From assembly GCA_023374045.1 (NCBI GenBank), contig CM041780.1:91415627-91479626 (forward strand): 64,000 nt of DNA, read 5' to 3'. Both the position numbers and the translations under genes were made by a program. The DNA comes from Limonium bicolor (taxonomy: Eukaryota > Streptophyta > Magnoliopsida > Caryophyllales > Plumbaginaceae). Positions 1 to 11,137 of the stretch are shown one piece after another (the first letter of the stretch is position 1; every line of letters begins with the position of its first letter). Under the pieces are notes generated by a model. It saw only the letters and a program-made list of their open reading frames with translations, searched no databases and was not told the DNA's origin.

Positions 1-228
1 GGGGACCGAAACCCATTCAAAAATAAAATAACTCGGATGCCTATGGGGACCGAAACCCATTCAAAAATACTCCATGTTGGTTTTCCAAGGGGACTTATTG
101 CCATCGCCCGCCAACTGGGTTGCTGGGATGAACTTCTGGTCTTCACAGGGGACTTATTGCCATCGCCCGCCAGTTGTTATCCAAAATGTTGACAAAGAAA
201 TGAGGACTTATTGCCATCGCCCCGCCAA
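1..228. repeat. Short direct repeats
   Basis: A 24-bp sentence beginning GGGGACCGAAACCC occurs at 1 and 44. A second motif, GACTTATTGCCATCGCCC, occurs near 92, 151 and 205, about 54-59 bp apart. They lead directly into the 71-bp array. No gene is seen here. Confidence 0.7.
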
Positions 229-788
229 CTTGTACACATTGGCCAGTATACACCCTGCTTCAATTCAACGGGCAGCATACCTCCACCTGTACTCGTACAC
301 ATTGGCCAGTATACACCCTGCTTCAATTTAACGGGCAGCATACCTCCACCTGTACTCAACCACTCATACACATTGGCCAGTATACACCCTGCTTCAATTC
401 AACGGGCAGCATACCTCTATCTGTACTCAACCACTCGTACACATTGGCCAGTTTACACCCTGCTTTAATTCAACGGGTAGCATACCTCCACCTGTACTCA
501 ATCACTCGTACACATTGGCCAGTATACACCCTGCTTCAATTCAACGGGCAGCATACCTCCACTTGTACTTAACCACTCGTACACATTGGTCAGTATACAC
601 CCTGCTTCAATTCAACGGGCAGCATACCTCCACCTATACTCAACCACTCGTACACATTGGCCAGTATACACCCTGCTTAAATTCAACGGGCAGCATACCT
701 CCACCTGTACTTAACCACTCGTACACATTGGTCAGTATACACCCTGCTTTAATTCAACGGGCAGCATACCTCCACCTATACTCAATAA
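229..788. repeat. 71-bp tandem array (about 8 units)
   Basis: Units start TACACATTGGCCAGTATACA. From 367 onward successive copies (367, 438, 509 and so on to about 722) are spaced exactly 71 bp; the first copies are about 64 and 73 bp apart. Copies differ by a few substitutions. Because 71 is not a multiple of 3, reading frames through the array change frame every unit, and the apparent 85-114-aa ORFs are artefacts. Confidence 0.9.
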
Positions 789-1919
789 AAACCATGCTTA
801 CTGGCTTGGTGCAAGACATATCAAACAAATGTACTGTCTCAATACAAAAACAAGCTTAATGACTAAATCAATGTGCGAAATTGACTTGATGTTAATGTTA
901 AACAAACTGTAGGACTTCAATGCTAAAACAAGCTCATGGACTCACTATGAAAACAAGATGGATTCAATTTTCAAAAAATATGGGTGTCTCAGTGCCAAAA
1001 AAAAATATGGTTGACTTGGTGTCAAGATTGGTGTTGACTCTGCTGTCAAAAATTCAGATGTATAAGCAAATACTTCTTTTCAACTGAAATTCATGGAACG
1101 CTCATTTTTTCAGGAATGGACTTCGAGACCAAAAATTTGATCCTTCAAAACTGAACATGCTTCCGGGCTTTATGATTTTCTCAGGGTTGTAGAGCTTGAG
1201 GTTTTGGGATGCGGTGCTTAAGGCTTCTGATAACCCTAAGTCCTTGGGATTGCAATGTCGGAACATGGTGCGTAAGGCTTATGAAGTACTTAAGGCTCGA
1301 GGTTTTGGGACATGGTGTTTAGAGCTTATGACGGGCCTAGGCTTTGGGATTTCTTTGTGTCATCTGTGGAAATTGCTGGAAACGATTGCCCCCAGTATTT
1401 CTTTGAGCTATCTAAGTTTGAAACTATAGCAATCGGTCGAAACGAACGATTGCCCCCAGTATTATTTTTGATTAAACATGTGAACAATTCTCATCCTCAC
1501 AGGGTTAAGGTTTTCTTTGATGTGGTGCTTTTTCTACCTACACTTGATGTGTTTAGCATTTGCACTCATTCCTCACTTACAGTCATAACTTCTAAACTTT
1601 TGAATTCGATATTTGATGGACCTACACCTTCGATCTGTTACTTTCACTTGATTTAGACACATAACTATCAAGTCGGAAGTCTTTGAGGCTTATAACGGGG
1701 CCATTGGGTATGATGAATGTCACAAGGATCATGGCGGGATATTTTCAATTTTGTGGAGCTTAAGGGTGACCAAAGCTGCAACTTGCACCTTCTCCTGGAT
1801 TCGTCTTCCCATCCTTACGTGTGAAGCGGACTTGCAACTGTATGTTAATTTGCCTTCAAGCTTTGGACTTTGACGTGGCCCTTGTTGTTTCTTTGTTGTT
1901 GTCTTTTGGAAACTCGAGG

Positions 1920-2150
1920 CTTTCAGATTGTCTATTCATCTTTGGGGTTCTTGTGTTTTCCAATCTTGGAGTTCTTGGAGCTGCTTTGACTCATTTTCAG
2001 GGTTCTTGTATTTCCCGATCTTTTGGAGCTCTTGGAGCTACTTTGGATCATCTTCGGGGTTCTTGTGTTTCATGATATCCTAGAGCTCTTGGAGCTACTT
2101 TGGCTCATCTTCGGGGTTCTTGTGTTTACCGATCTTTTGGAGTTGTATTC
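1920..2150. repeat. 57-bp tandem repeat, about 4 units
   Basis: The motif CTTGGAGCT(A/G)CTTTG recurs at 1974, 2031 and 2088 (period 57), each copy followed by a GGGTTCTTGTGTTT block. A weaker copy precedes it. The array explains the overlapping hydrophobic ORFs on the plus strand. Confidence 0.8.
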
Positions 2151-3465
2151 ATTTGATCTCTTAAATCCTGGATCACTTTGTGACCATTTGCAGATTTTCA
2201 TCATATTTGTGGTAGCTTCGCTTCTTCTTCTAGACTTGTAGTGTCCTCATCAGAGAATTAGGCTCCTCACTTCCTTTGGTCACCGGTGTACGTAATCATC
2301 ATGAGCCAGCTTTTTGTGGAGCTTTATTGATAAAAGAGGAAACATATGAAAGGCTCAATAGGGATGCCTAGGTTTTGATTTTCAGGGTATCATAAGCTTT
2401 TGGCTAGGTGGTGGTTTACCTAGGTTCTTCGTCATTCCTGATAGTTATGTGTCTCTTCTTGTTACTTTTCACAGGTCTTAGTGTAAATTTACAAGCTATC
2501 TTCTTCAGTCAGAGTTATGCTGTTTACCTCACCTGTATGTGGCCTCGCTACATGTAAAGATGACACGCTTTTTCTCTCATTGGTTTTTTCCACTCAGGAC
2601 ACTCTCGCACTGTTTCGCTCAAAGAGTTTCGTCCACACATTTGTTAGGAGAAGCTTGGAATAAACGATTCTAACTCAGATTGCCCCCAGTATTATGTCAG
2701 GGATTTCAACAATGATTTGATGACCATGTGCTCTACTAACCATTATGTGGGTTTCTTTGGTGTTTTGGGATGTATCTTGGTACTTGGGAAAGCATGCTCA
2801 TCTTCTTAGAAACAAAACAAAGTCTTTGTGTTCCACTGATGGAAAATGACTGTTCAACAAACCTTAGTTTCAAGAGGCATTTGTTTAGTAGAAATTGATG
2901 TTCCTTGCAAAGAAAGCTCATTCATGGATTTATTTTTTCATCTTGGAAATGTTTTGGACTTGAAAAATTCATTTGCTTGTGAATATGAAGAAGATGATTT
3001 AACAAAACAATGCTTCTTATTGTTGATGTCAAGAAATGCTCATTCAAAACAGTCCTTGCTTGAAAACTTCTGAACTTAGATTTCCCAAAAGATTTATTTG
3101 CAAACGCTTATGAAAGATGAATGACCATTTAAAGCAACATTTTATGCATGTGAACCCTGATCTCCTTTATGAACTCGAATACCGCCAAACTACAAGATAT
3201 TGGCACACAGAAGACTCGAGCTTTCAACCATGATGTACCTTTGGGAGGATATAAAAATGTCTGTGATTTTTTTTTCTTTTTTGACGATGAATTAACAAAA
3301 GGAAATGACAGGACATCCTAAAAATTTATAAACCTACTAAAACTGGAAAGTTCCTACACAACTAAAGGAAACACAAAAACAAACTCTGAGTGGGCTCTTA
3401 GGTTGAAAAATTTGGACTAGGAATGTCCATTAACTATGAATGAGGCTCTCGGGCCGGAATGCTCC

Positions 3466-3975
3466 TTAGGTTGTGGATAGGCGCTCAGGCCTGAACCCTC
3501 TTAAACTTGAAGTGAGACACATGGGCCGGGATGCTCTTGAATTATGGATAGACACTTGGGCATGAATGTCTGTGGATTGAAAGTGTGTCACATGGGCTGA
3601 GATGCATTTGGATTGTGGATAGGCGCATGAGCCTGAATACCATTGGACTAAAAGTGAGGCACATGGGTCGAGATGCATTTGGACTATGGATAAGCGCATG
3701 GGCCTGAATCTCTTTGAACTGAAAGTGAAGCACACGGGCCGAAACAATGTCATGATTGTGGATAAGCGCTTGGGTCTAACAGATCTGAATTGTGAGTGAG
3801 TCACTTGGCCCAAAGCACTTTAAGAATGAGGCCCTTGGGCCGAAATAATTTCTAACTGTAGATTGGCGCTTGGGCCGAAATGTTTCGGACATTGAGTGGA
3901 GCGCTTGGTCCGGAATGTCATTTGAAATGTGAATAAGTGCTTGGGCCTGAACATCTTGAATTGAAAGTGGCATAC
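3466..3975. repeat. 71-bp dimeric minisatellite
   Basis: GGATA(A/G) landmarks fall at 3475, 3546, 3617, 3688 and 3760, giving periods of 71, 71, 71 and 72. Each unit is a dimer of 35/36-bp half-units that both carry a (C/T)TTGGGCC-GAA-like core. The array decays toward 3975 and scattered GGGCC(G/T) remnants continue to about 4300. Confidence 0.85.
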
Positions 3976-4420
3976 ATGAACCGGAAAAATTATATGGAAT
4001 ATGAATGGGTTGCCGGATTGAAAGAGTTTTCAGTGTTCAAGTGAAAGACCTAATCCAAGTTCTTGATGGGCCTTTAGGCCGGAATGTAAACACGATCCAT
4101 AAATCAATTTTCAAGTCTTGTGAATTATCGTAAATTCATGTGGATTTTTTCTATGGGCCTAAACCCAAATGGATCAAAAATGAATGATTGAGACTTAGGA
4201 CCTTTTGAGGCCAAAAGAGTGACCACCAAGATCTAAGGTATCTGGGCCGAAGCCAAGCGAAGAGTTCACCTAAACTAGAATGGGCCTTTGGGCCGAAAGG
4301 TAAAGATCCAATAAAAGATAATTTATTTTAGCGGCTAACCACGCACAATCAAGCTTATCACAAAGTATGGAATATAAAGAGAAAATATGCATGTCCTCAC
4401 TATGCAATTTTCATCAAATG

Positions 4421-4710
4421 GGTATCGGTACATCCGGAGAGTGCTTGGGGCTTTGGGCCCAGGTAGTGAAGGGATGAGGCTTGCACGTCATCCTCCTCAT
4501 TTCCCCCACCTTTACACATTACCCTGGGGTGTGTGTCTCAGGACGGGTCATGCCTTGGCTTGACCAATATTTGGTTTTTGGGTAAGGGTACGTTCGGAGA
4601 GGTGCTTGGGGCTTTGGGCCCAGGTAGTGAAGGGATGGGGTTTGCACGACATCCTCCTCATTTCCCCCACTTTTACACATCACCCTACGGTGTGTGTCTC
4701 AGAACGGGCC
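4421..4710. repeat. Direct duplication of about 130 bp
   Basis: Two near-identical copies start at about 4421 and 4580. Both contain GTGCTTGGGGCTTTGGGCCC, a TTTGCACG/CTTGCACG block and a GGTGTGTGTCTCAG(A/G)ACGGG end. A 61-aa ORF across them has no family resemblance and is not called as a gene. Bases 4711-4866 show nothing recognisable. Confidence 0.8.
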
Positions 4711-4866
4711 ATGTCTAAGCATGAGAGATGATTGGTTTATTTGGACCCTCATCTCTCATATGCACAAGACAATAAAAAGGATAATATCATAAAAAAGTAA
4801 GCCTTAAAGTTTATAAGTTCAAGTTCAGCCATCTTCCTAAGCTTAAAATTTTAAAACTTAGGTGGT

Positions 4867-4886
4867 GGTCCCCAGCAGAGTCGCCA
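4867..4886 (-). other. Primer binding site, tRNA-Arg type
   Basis: Read on the minus strand: TGGCGACTCTGCTGGGGACC, three bases after an LTR ending in ...CCCACA. It is complementary, with about two mismatches, to the 3' end of a plant tRNA-Arg as I remember that sequence. tRNA-Arg priming is typical of Ogre/Tat gypsy elements. Confidence 0.65.
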
Positions 4887-4889
4887 GTC

Positions 4890-7535
4890 TGTGGGCGTAG
4901 GTTTTGAACCCTTAAGTATTTAGCTTAAGGCCTCAAGGTTCGATTTGCAATCAGAACAACTAAACCTAAATTATAAAATTAAAGCTTAATTATTCTAACT
5001 GGCCCACACAAACCTAAATAGAGTCACCACCTAAGTTTTAACCTTTCAAACTAGGAAAAGAAGTGTTGTTACAATTTTTAGAGATATGGGTTCGGGGGCT
5101 TGATATGTAATTTTCTAAGGGTTCAGATTCCTTCATTACCCTCATAAATTACTTTTTCTTTACTTTTATAACTCTAAGGCTAGTTTTTTATGATATTTAT
5201 CCTTTATCCTATGCTTCCTGACATGTTGTAAAAGATTAGGACCGCTTTTATGATTTTGAAACAAATTTTTTGTTTTGTGTTCAGCACTTAAACATATATA
5301 CAAATATTAAAGTCATTTCTAACTAATTGCAAAGTACGGATAACACTATAAATAAATAAATAAATAAAGTGACTCTAACCCTTTTTCAAAAAAGAAAAAA
5401 AATCACAAAAAATAAACGTATTTTCTAATACCCACCAAGATAACAATAATTAAAACTCACTAATCAATCAACGGAATAGCTAATATACTTAACCAATAAC
5501 CACGAAACAAAATAAAGAAAAGAAGAGGAAAAAAAGCACTTTACCTTCTTAAGTCTTCCCGTCATGTTGATGTCGCGGTGTAACTTTACTCATAGCAGGG
5601 GTCATCAACGACCAACGTAGGGACATGACATGAGGATTCCTACTTCTGGTTCGATGGATGTGAGGGTGGGAGATGCACCGGATCACATTAAAATGACAAG
5701 AGCCGCAGAAGGAGCTACATCACTAATCTTCTTCTCTTCGCATATTAATCCTCTTCATCTCCACATGGCATTGCTGGCATGAGCTTCCAAGTAATCCGAA
5801 CAGCAACAGATGCTTGTAAATTGTCTCGGTAGTTGGTGAATGTTGAAACCAATGCTATGCAAGATTCATGGTATTAACTGGCAAAGATGAAGGGGGTAGC
5901 AAACAGCATGACAACAGCGGCATTGACAAAGAAGAAGGGATGAGTGTGCAAAATGAGATGTAGTGCAACGATGAAGAGAATGATGACCTCCTCTCCTCCT
6001 GAGCGAAGAAATCACGCCAAAACGCAACGGCGAAACTATCTACTTGCAGTGAGTGTAAAACGACAACGAGAGTGTTGTGGCAAAGTGAGCATTGTTGCGT
6101 GGTGATGTTTTTCTAGAGGTCAAGCAAAATGAGTATGGCGTCTGCTCTGTAACGCATGCATTAACGGGTTGTGCACACTATGCTGAATTATGATGGATCG
6201 AGGATGATGGGTCGTTGAGGGTGGGTGTTGGCAACATAGCTTTATCCTTTGCCATTGTTGATGAACAGAAGTGGTGCAGCTCCTCTCCTTGTTCACGTCA
6301 ATGGATGGAGATGGCTGACTGGTGCGCATTTGGTAGTAGCATTGAAGACATGGTTGGAACAAAGGCAAACGCTTCGTATGTGTATATCTCTATATTTTTG
6401 TGTATGAGCATTGTATCCACCGTCCCCGTTAAGAGTATGGAGTGATTATATGGTGGAAAGGTATAGTGGAAAGGTAAATCAATAAGAGAGGCTTGAGAAT
6501 CTTAACAACTTAACAAACTTTCGAATTTAAAAATAACCAAACTAGTTAATAGGAAGTGGGAGATTAGATTCAAAAGAAAAGTAAATACTTACCTAACAAA
6601 AAAAGTAAATAAATAAATAGCTAAACCACTAACAAGTATAAATTTCAAAGTCACTTATCAAAAATGAAGGAATTTGGAAAAACATTGTTTTGTTAATAAA
6701 ATAAACTACTAGTAAAATAGAAAAGATTTTTGTTTTTTTGTTTTTTTTTATTTTGAGAATAAACAGAGAAAAGTGAAAACTAACTAAAAGTAAGGGATTG
6801 ACAATAATGCTAACGGCAAAGTCAAAAATAACAATCAAAACAATCAAAGAATCAAGGGGTAAGAACAAAAATAAATATTAAAAATAAAAATTAACCTAAA
6901 GAACAGGAGGTGAGCTATATGAATCTTAACTAACAATATTTTCAATGACCACGTTTAAAAAGAAAAGAGGGGGTTTCGAAAAGACTTTTTTCTTAGAATT
7001 TTGAAAAAAAAGGAAGAAAAAAAAGATAAGGATGAACAACAATAAGAAAAAAAATTATCTAGTAAAGAAAAGGGGAGGCAAATCATTAAAAAAAAGTGTA
7101 AGATAACTAACTAAAAATGAGATGAGATTACAATTTTTGTTTTGGTTTTTTTTTTGAAAGAAAACAAACTACCAATAAAGAGAAGCATTTTTTTTGTTTT
7201 TAATTTTTACTTTGCTAATAAAATTTATTTTGAAAATTAGAAATAAAAAAGGAAAAAAGAAATAAAGGAGAATTCATTAGAAAACGAAAACCTCAAAAGT
7301 TGTTTGTCATTTGCCTCGAACTATTAACCTCTTGCATCTTCTTTATGAGTCTCTCCTCTACCACTATGCCAATATGATATCATACCACGTGTCTTAGTTT
7401 TCATGCTATTACAATTCATATCTTACCACCTTAAAGTCCATTGAATGAAAAGACACCACTTTACCCTTAGCCATGCACCCACCCTAGGAAAACCCTGTTC
7501 ATGTTTAAAGGAGGGTAAAGATTTTGGGGATAACA
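4890..7535 (-). mobile_element. 5' LTR of the Tat/Ogre-like element
   Basis: The left end (plus-strand reading) is TGTGGGCG next to the PBS. The right end is ...GGGGATAACA, abutting CATGG, where Athila-like LTR homology begins. The 2646-bp unit therefore starts TG and ends CA. It is AT-rich, with poly-purine and poly-T runs (6720-7260), and holds no credible gene; small ORFs at 6120-6445 have no recognisable domain. The LTR call rests on the TG...CA ends, the adjacent PBS and the exact junction with a second element. Its partner LTR lies outside the window, so it cannot be confirmed here. Confidence 0.6.
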
Positions 7536-8041
7536 CATGGTTTGCATATAGGTTAATTATCTCCAATAGGAATTGGTTATAAAGCGATTGGATAGAATTG
7601 ACTAGGGCATGGTTTGTGGCTTGTTATTTCTGTCAGTTAGGATTCGTTGTACAGGGACTGGTCAATGGATTAATTAAGATTCCTGAGTTTATTGTAGAAT
7701 TAGGGAAGAGTTTACTAATAGATTAATATAGTTAAGGTTTGTAGAACAATCCGTGGTGCTTCTTTAGATTTAAGAGTTTCAATCTTTATTTCTTAACCTA
7801 GTTTATTTTTACTGTTCTATTATTTTATGTTAGTTTGTTGAGTCATTCTTTTTATTAAATTAAGCAAACCTGAAAAAGTGACGTTTCCTGTTTTCTTAGT
7901 TTAATTTAGTTTCTCAGTTAGTAAATAAATTATCAATTAACTGAACGAGGTCCCTGATATTGACAACCCCCACTTATTTCACTATTCCGCAAAACGATAG
8001 GTACACTGCCTAGGTAGAGATAGTCACATATTTCTGCTACA
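7536..8041 (+). mobile_element. Truncated 5' LTR, Athila-like element
   Basis: Bases 7536-7995 match 12009-12468 in direct orientation with about 27 differences by eye over 460 bp. The LTR ends ...CTACA, six bases before a tRNA-Asp PBS. About 870 bp at its left side, present in the 3' LTR (11138-12008), are missing because another LTR abuts at 7535/7536. The divergence shows this is an old insertion. Confidence 0.85.
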
Positions 8042-8047
8042 AGTTTT

Positions 8048-8065
8048 TGGCGCCGTTGTCGAGGA
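8048..8065 (+). other. Primer binding site, tRNA-Asp type
   Basis: TGGCGCCGTTGTCGAGGA resembles the complement of the plant tRNA-Asp 3' end (canonical TGGCGCCGTTGCCGGGGA) with two substitutions. This primer is characteristic of Athila-type gypsy elements and sets the plus-strand orientation. Bases 8066-8720 are a T-rich leader without a gene. Confidence 0.85.
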
Positions 8066-8720
8066 CCTCTGACACGGTTAAGTGACATTTTTATTTATTT
8101 GATTGAGACTTTATTTTTGTTTTTTTCCTCTGTTAATTATAATAATATTTTTATTTCTATATTGTTTAATTCTACGTCGAATTTGATTTTGATTAGTTTA
8201 GGACCACGTTTGCATTTATTCTAGACTTTTAGGATTTAGTTTATTTGATTTGATTTGCTTTTCGTTCGATTTGTTTTTTTAGTTGGATTATTTTGTTTTT
8301 ATTTCTGGTTTTATTTCATTTAGTTTATATGATTTAGTTTAATTACTTTATATTTGTTTACGATTTGTTTCTATTGTGTTCAATTAGTTTCTTGAGGTTT
8401 ATTTCAATTATGGTTTGTTTTTTAATTTTGATTTAGAGTTTGGTTTGATTATTTTAGGTTAATTTTTCGGTGGCCTAATTTTATTTATTGATTTTTTTTA
8501 GTTAATTCACTTGTTTCATTTTCGTTATTATTTTCTTTAGTATTTATTTTCCATTTTTATTTTTTTGTTTATTTTTTTTGTTATTTATTTTAGAAATTCT
8601 TCTTTGTTTATATTTTGTTTTTCTTTGTTATTTTATTAGTTAATTTTGTCTTTGTGTTTTCTTTTTATTTTTAGTTCTATTCTACTTTTTCTTTTTCTTT
8701 TTGTAGGCTGAGTGCTAACA

Positions 8721-9725
8721 ATGGAGGATAACATGGATGAATTGAGGAGAGTGTTGACATAGTTGGAAACGACGGTTGCGATAAACATCGAGCAGAATTT
8801 GAACAGATATAATCATTATGGTACTCAAAGTTACAACCAGAACTGGCGACAGGATTATTACCAACCGCAACAAGCATCTTATCGACAACCTTATTGGTGG
8901 GAAGGTGAGCAGACTATAATGCAAATGGAGGACGAGCAATTCTACACCTATCAGGAGCCTCCTAAGGAGGATACGAGCAGGATATAGAGTATGCTGGAGG
9001 AGCTCCTGGAGCAGAGAAAAATCACTAATGCTAGGTTTGCTAATATAGATGCCAAATTTGTTGAGCAAGAAGCTATAAACCAGAGTTGGGAAAGGCAACT
9101 TAATCAGATCTCGCAGCAGCTAGCACAAGAGCAAGTGGAATTCTCCCATAGCTAAAGTTATTCGGACCTAGTGGACCAATTTCAAGTAGAGACTTTGATG
9201 GGTGAAGACCATTCCAAGCCTATTATTTTTGAAGCTGAAGAGAAGTCTGATGAAGAGGTTGAGCGACATGCTGAAGAGTTATATTGCCCTCCCTCCCCAA
9301 CCTCGACTCAACCCGACTATTTAGTGCTTGAGAATATTTTGTCTGAGCCTGTCTGCGAGCTAGTAGAGGATTGTCCCATTGAGCCTTACCAACCGGAAGA
9401 GGATTCTTATATCTTCGAATCTGAGGAGAAAATCTCACCACTAGTTTGTCAGCAATTTCAACCTTACCTCCAAGAGCCTCAACAACAGGAGGAGGACGTT
9501 TATGTCCTCGAATTTGAGGAAGAAGAACCATCATCACCTGGTCTTCTGATAGAACAATGTTACTGGCAATATCTTCTCAAACACCAAGTTTTGTGGAGTG
9601 TTTATTTTCCTATTTTATTTGTCGAGATACCATTTTTCTTTGATCTAGGAGGACTAGTTATGATTGTTGTTTACTTCGTTTTCCCGATGAAGCCATTATC
9701 CACTTTTATTTTTGATCCAGGATAA
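8721..9725 (+). pseudogene. Gag-like ORF of the Athila-like element, three stops
   Basis: One frame runs from an ATG at 8721 to a TAA ending at 9725 (334 codons). It is interrupted only by stop codons at about 8760 (TAG), 8985 (TAG) and 9153 (TAA), with no frameshift. The N-terminal part has a Tyr/Asn/Gln/Trp-rich stretch (SYNQNWRQDYYQPQQ, near 8830) like the low-complexity tails of Athila gag. The middle is Glu/Gln-rich, probably coiled, and the end is acidic then hydrophobic. No protease, RT or integrase follows, so the element was non-autonomous. The family assignment comes from position and composition rather than a catalytic motif. Downstream, a (G)GTAGGCAACCCAGTGG stretch at 9770-9787 resembles the post-coding spacer of Athila relatives. 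Confidence 0.55.
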
Positions 9726-11137
9726 CGAAGCGGGAGTGTAGCCAAAGACTATAAAGACGGGCAACTTATTGGTAGGCAACCCAGTGGTTAAATTTTTATT
9801 TTATTTTTGTTTTGGTAGTTTTATTTACTGCATTAATTTATTTCCTAGCTTTATTTTGTTTCTCTTTTATTTAGAAATGATAATGGTGCTTGTGCTTTTA
9901 ATGCATCGCTCTTTAGCGTTTTTGTGGTAGTTTTGTGAGTGTGTGTAGATGAAGCTCTTTTCATGGTGTTTGATGTTCTCCAAGGCTGGACACTTGCTTG
10001 GATGCAAGTGTGAGGAATGTTGCAACCCCATGTACGAGCTTAAGTGTGAGGAAGGGAACCTTCCTCAATCTGTGATATCAGGGGAGTTTTCAAATGTTTG
10101 TGTTTAGCCTAAGATGATTTATAATGCTCAATGTTTATTTACAACCAGAGTGCCTTGAATGAATTCTTCATGAGTCTGTCATATTTTGAAAGGTCTTTTC
10201 TTGATTTTTATTTTTGAACAATGAGGACGTTGCTCCTCTTAAGTGTGAGGAAGTAGAGACCTTTCCCTGAATATATGCCAGTTACGCTTAAATGCCACCC
10301 TTGTTTTTTGTTTGTCATATTGCTTTGAAAGAATTGTTTCTTTTGAGTGCCAATAAATATTGAATATCTAGGTGAAATTTTTTGCTGAAGTTTTTGAAAA
10401 CGAGCCTGATGACCACCTCAAGAATCTTTATGCTTTAGGCTGTTTGTATGTATAGTTTTATTTAAATTATATCTATTTTCACTGAAATTTGGTGGATTAG
10501 CTTATTATGAAAACTGAATTGGGCTAGTTTGGGATTTTGGAAATGATTTGAAAGTTTAGAATGAAAGGATAAGGCAAGGTACTCCGTTGATCAAAAAATT
10601 TCCTAACAAAAGCAGGCCTCATCTATCCGGTTATTAAGTCCTAGGGGTGCCTTAACACCTATCTACTTAAGGTCTCGGGATTTGGGATAGTTGGCCCAAC
10701 ACCGTTACAGGGATAGAGAGAAAAGTCTGGGTTATAGAATAACTCTGCAGTTCGCAATTATTCATTTATTTTGTATATATTTCTTGAAGAAGAATGTTTT
10801 TGCATGCGAAAAAGTTAATTACAGTTTAATTTTTGTTTTTGATCATGAGTATGTGATGTTGAAAGGTATGGTGGAATAAGGCGTTACTTCACACCCCTTG
10901 TCATCCAAAGGTTAGAGGACGAAATAGTGGAATGTCCCAAGCTATTCTATGTTTAGTTTCTATAATCTAATTTCTCCATGCTTTTGACTCTACTCTTTTT
11001 CACTGATTGCGAAAACCTACAGCAAATAGCAAAACTATTTTTTTTATTGTCAATTTGCTTGTTTTCCTTCAGCAGTTGTTTGTTCCTAAGTTTTGATATT
11101 TGCTTGAGGACAAGCAAAAGCCAAGTGTGAGGAAGTT
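9726..11137 (+). other. 3' non-coding region with four PPT-like motifs
   Basis: AAGTGTGAGGAA occurs at 10006, 10042, 10241 and 11123. The last copy sits three bases before the 3' LTR start and is the true polypurine tract by position. No open frame with family resemblance is present; small ORFs at 10691-10879 are not supported. Confidence 0.7.

Larger units (their letters stand above)
1..4889 (-). mobile_element. Internal region of a Tat/Ogre-like LTR element, 5' side
   Basis: Assigned to the minus strand because a primer binding site (4867-4886) and an LTR end (4890) face leftward. The stretch has no convincing gag or pol reading frame; its longest ORFs are created by tandem repeats. It holds three minisatellite arrays (229-788, 1920-2150, 3466-3975) and a short motif, ATTGCCCCCAGTAT, recurring near 1386, 1453 and 2679. 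Stretches at 860-1920, 2150-3465 and 3976-4420 show no gene. The element runs off the left edge of the window, so any coding part may lie outside. Non-coding, repeat-rich internal regions are known from non-autonomous Ogre/Tat relatives; the lineage call is an inference from the PBS. Confidence 0.5.

Noticed and set aside
74..859. Overlapping 64-114-aa ORFs on both strands
   Set aside because: They read through the 71-bp tandem array and the short repeats before it; repeated peptide blocks shift frame with each unit and match no family.
6120..6445. Small ORFs of 76-82 aa
   Set aside because: Inside an LTR, no recognisable domain, no splice context.
8677..9537. Minus-strand ORFs of 66-127 aa
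   Set aside because: Antisense shadows of the gag-like frame.
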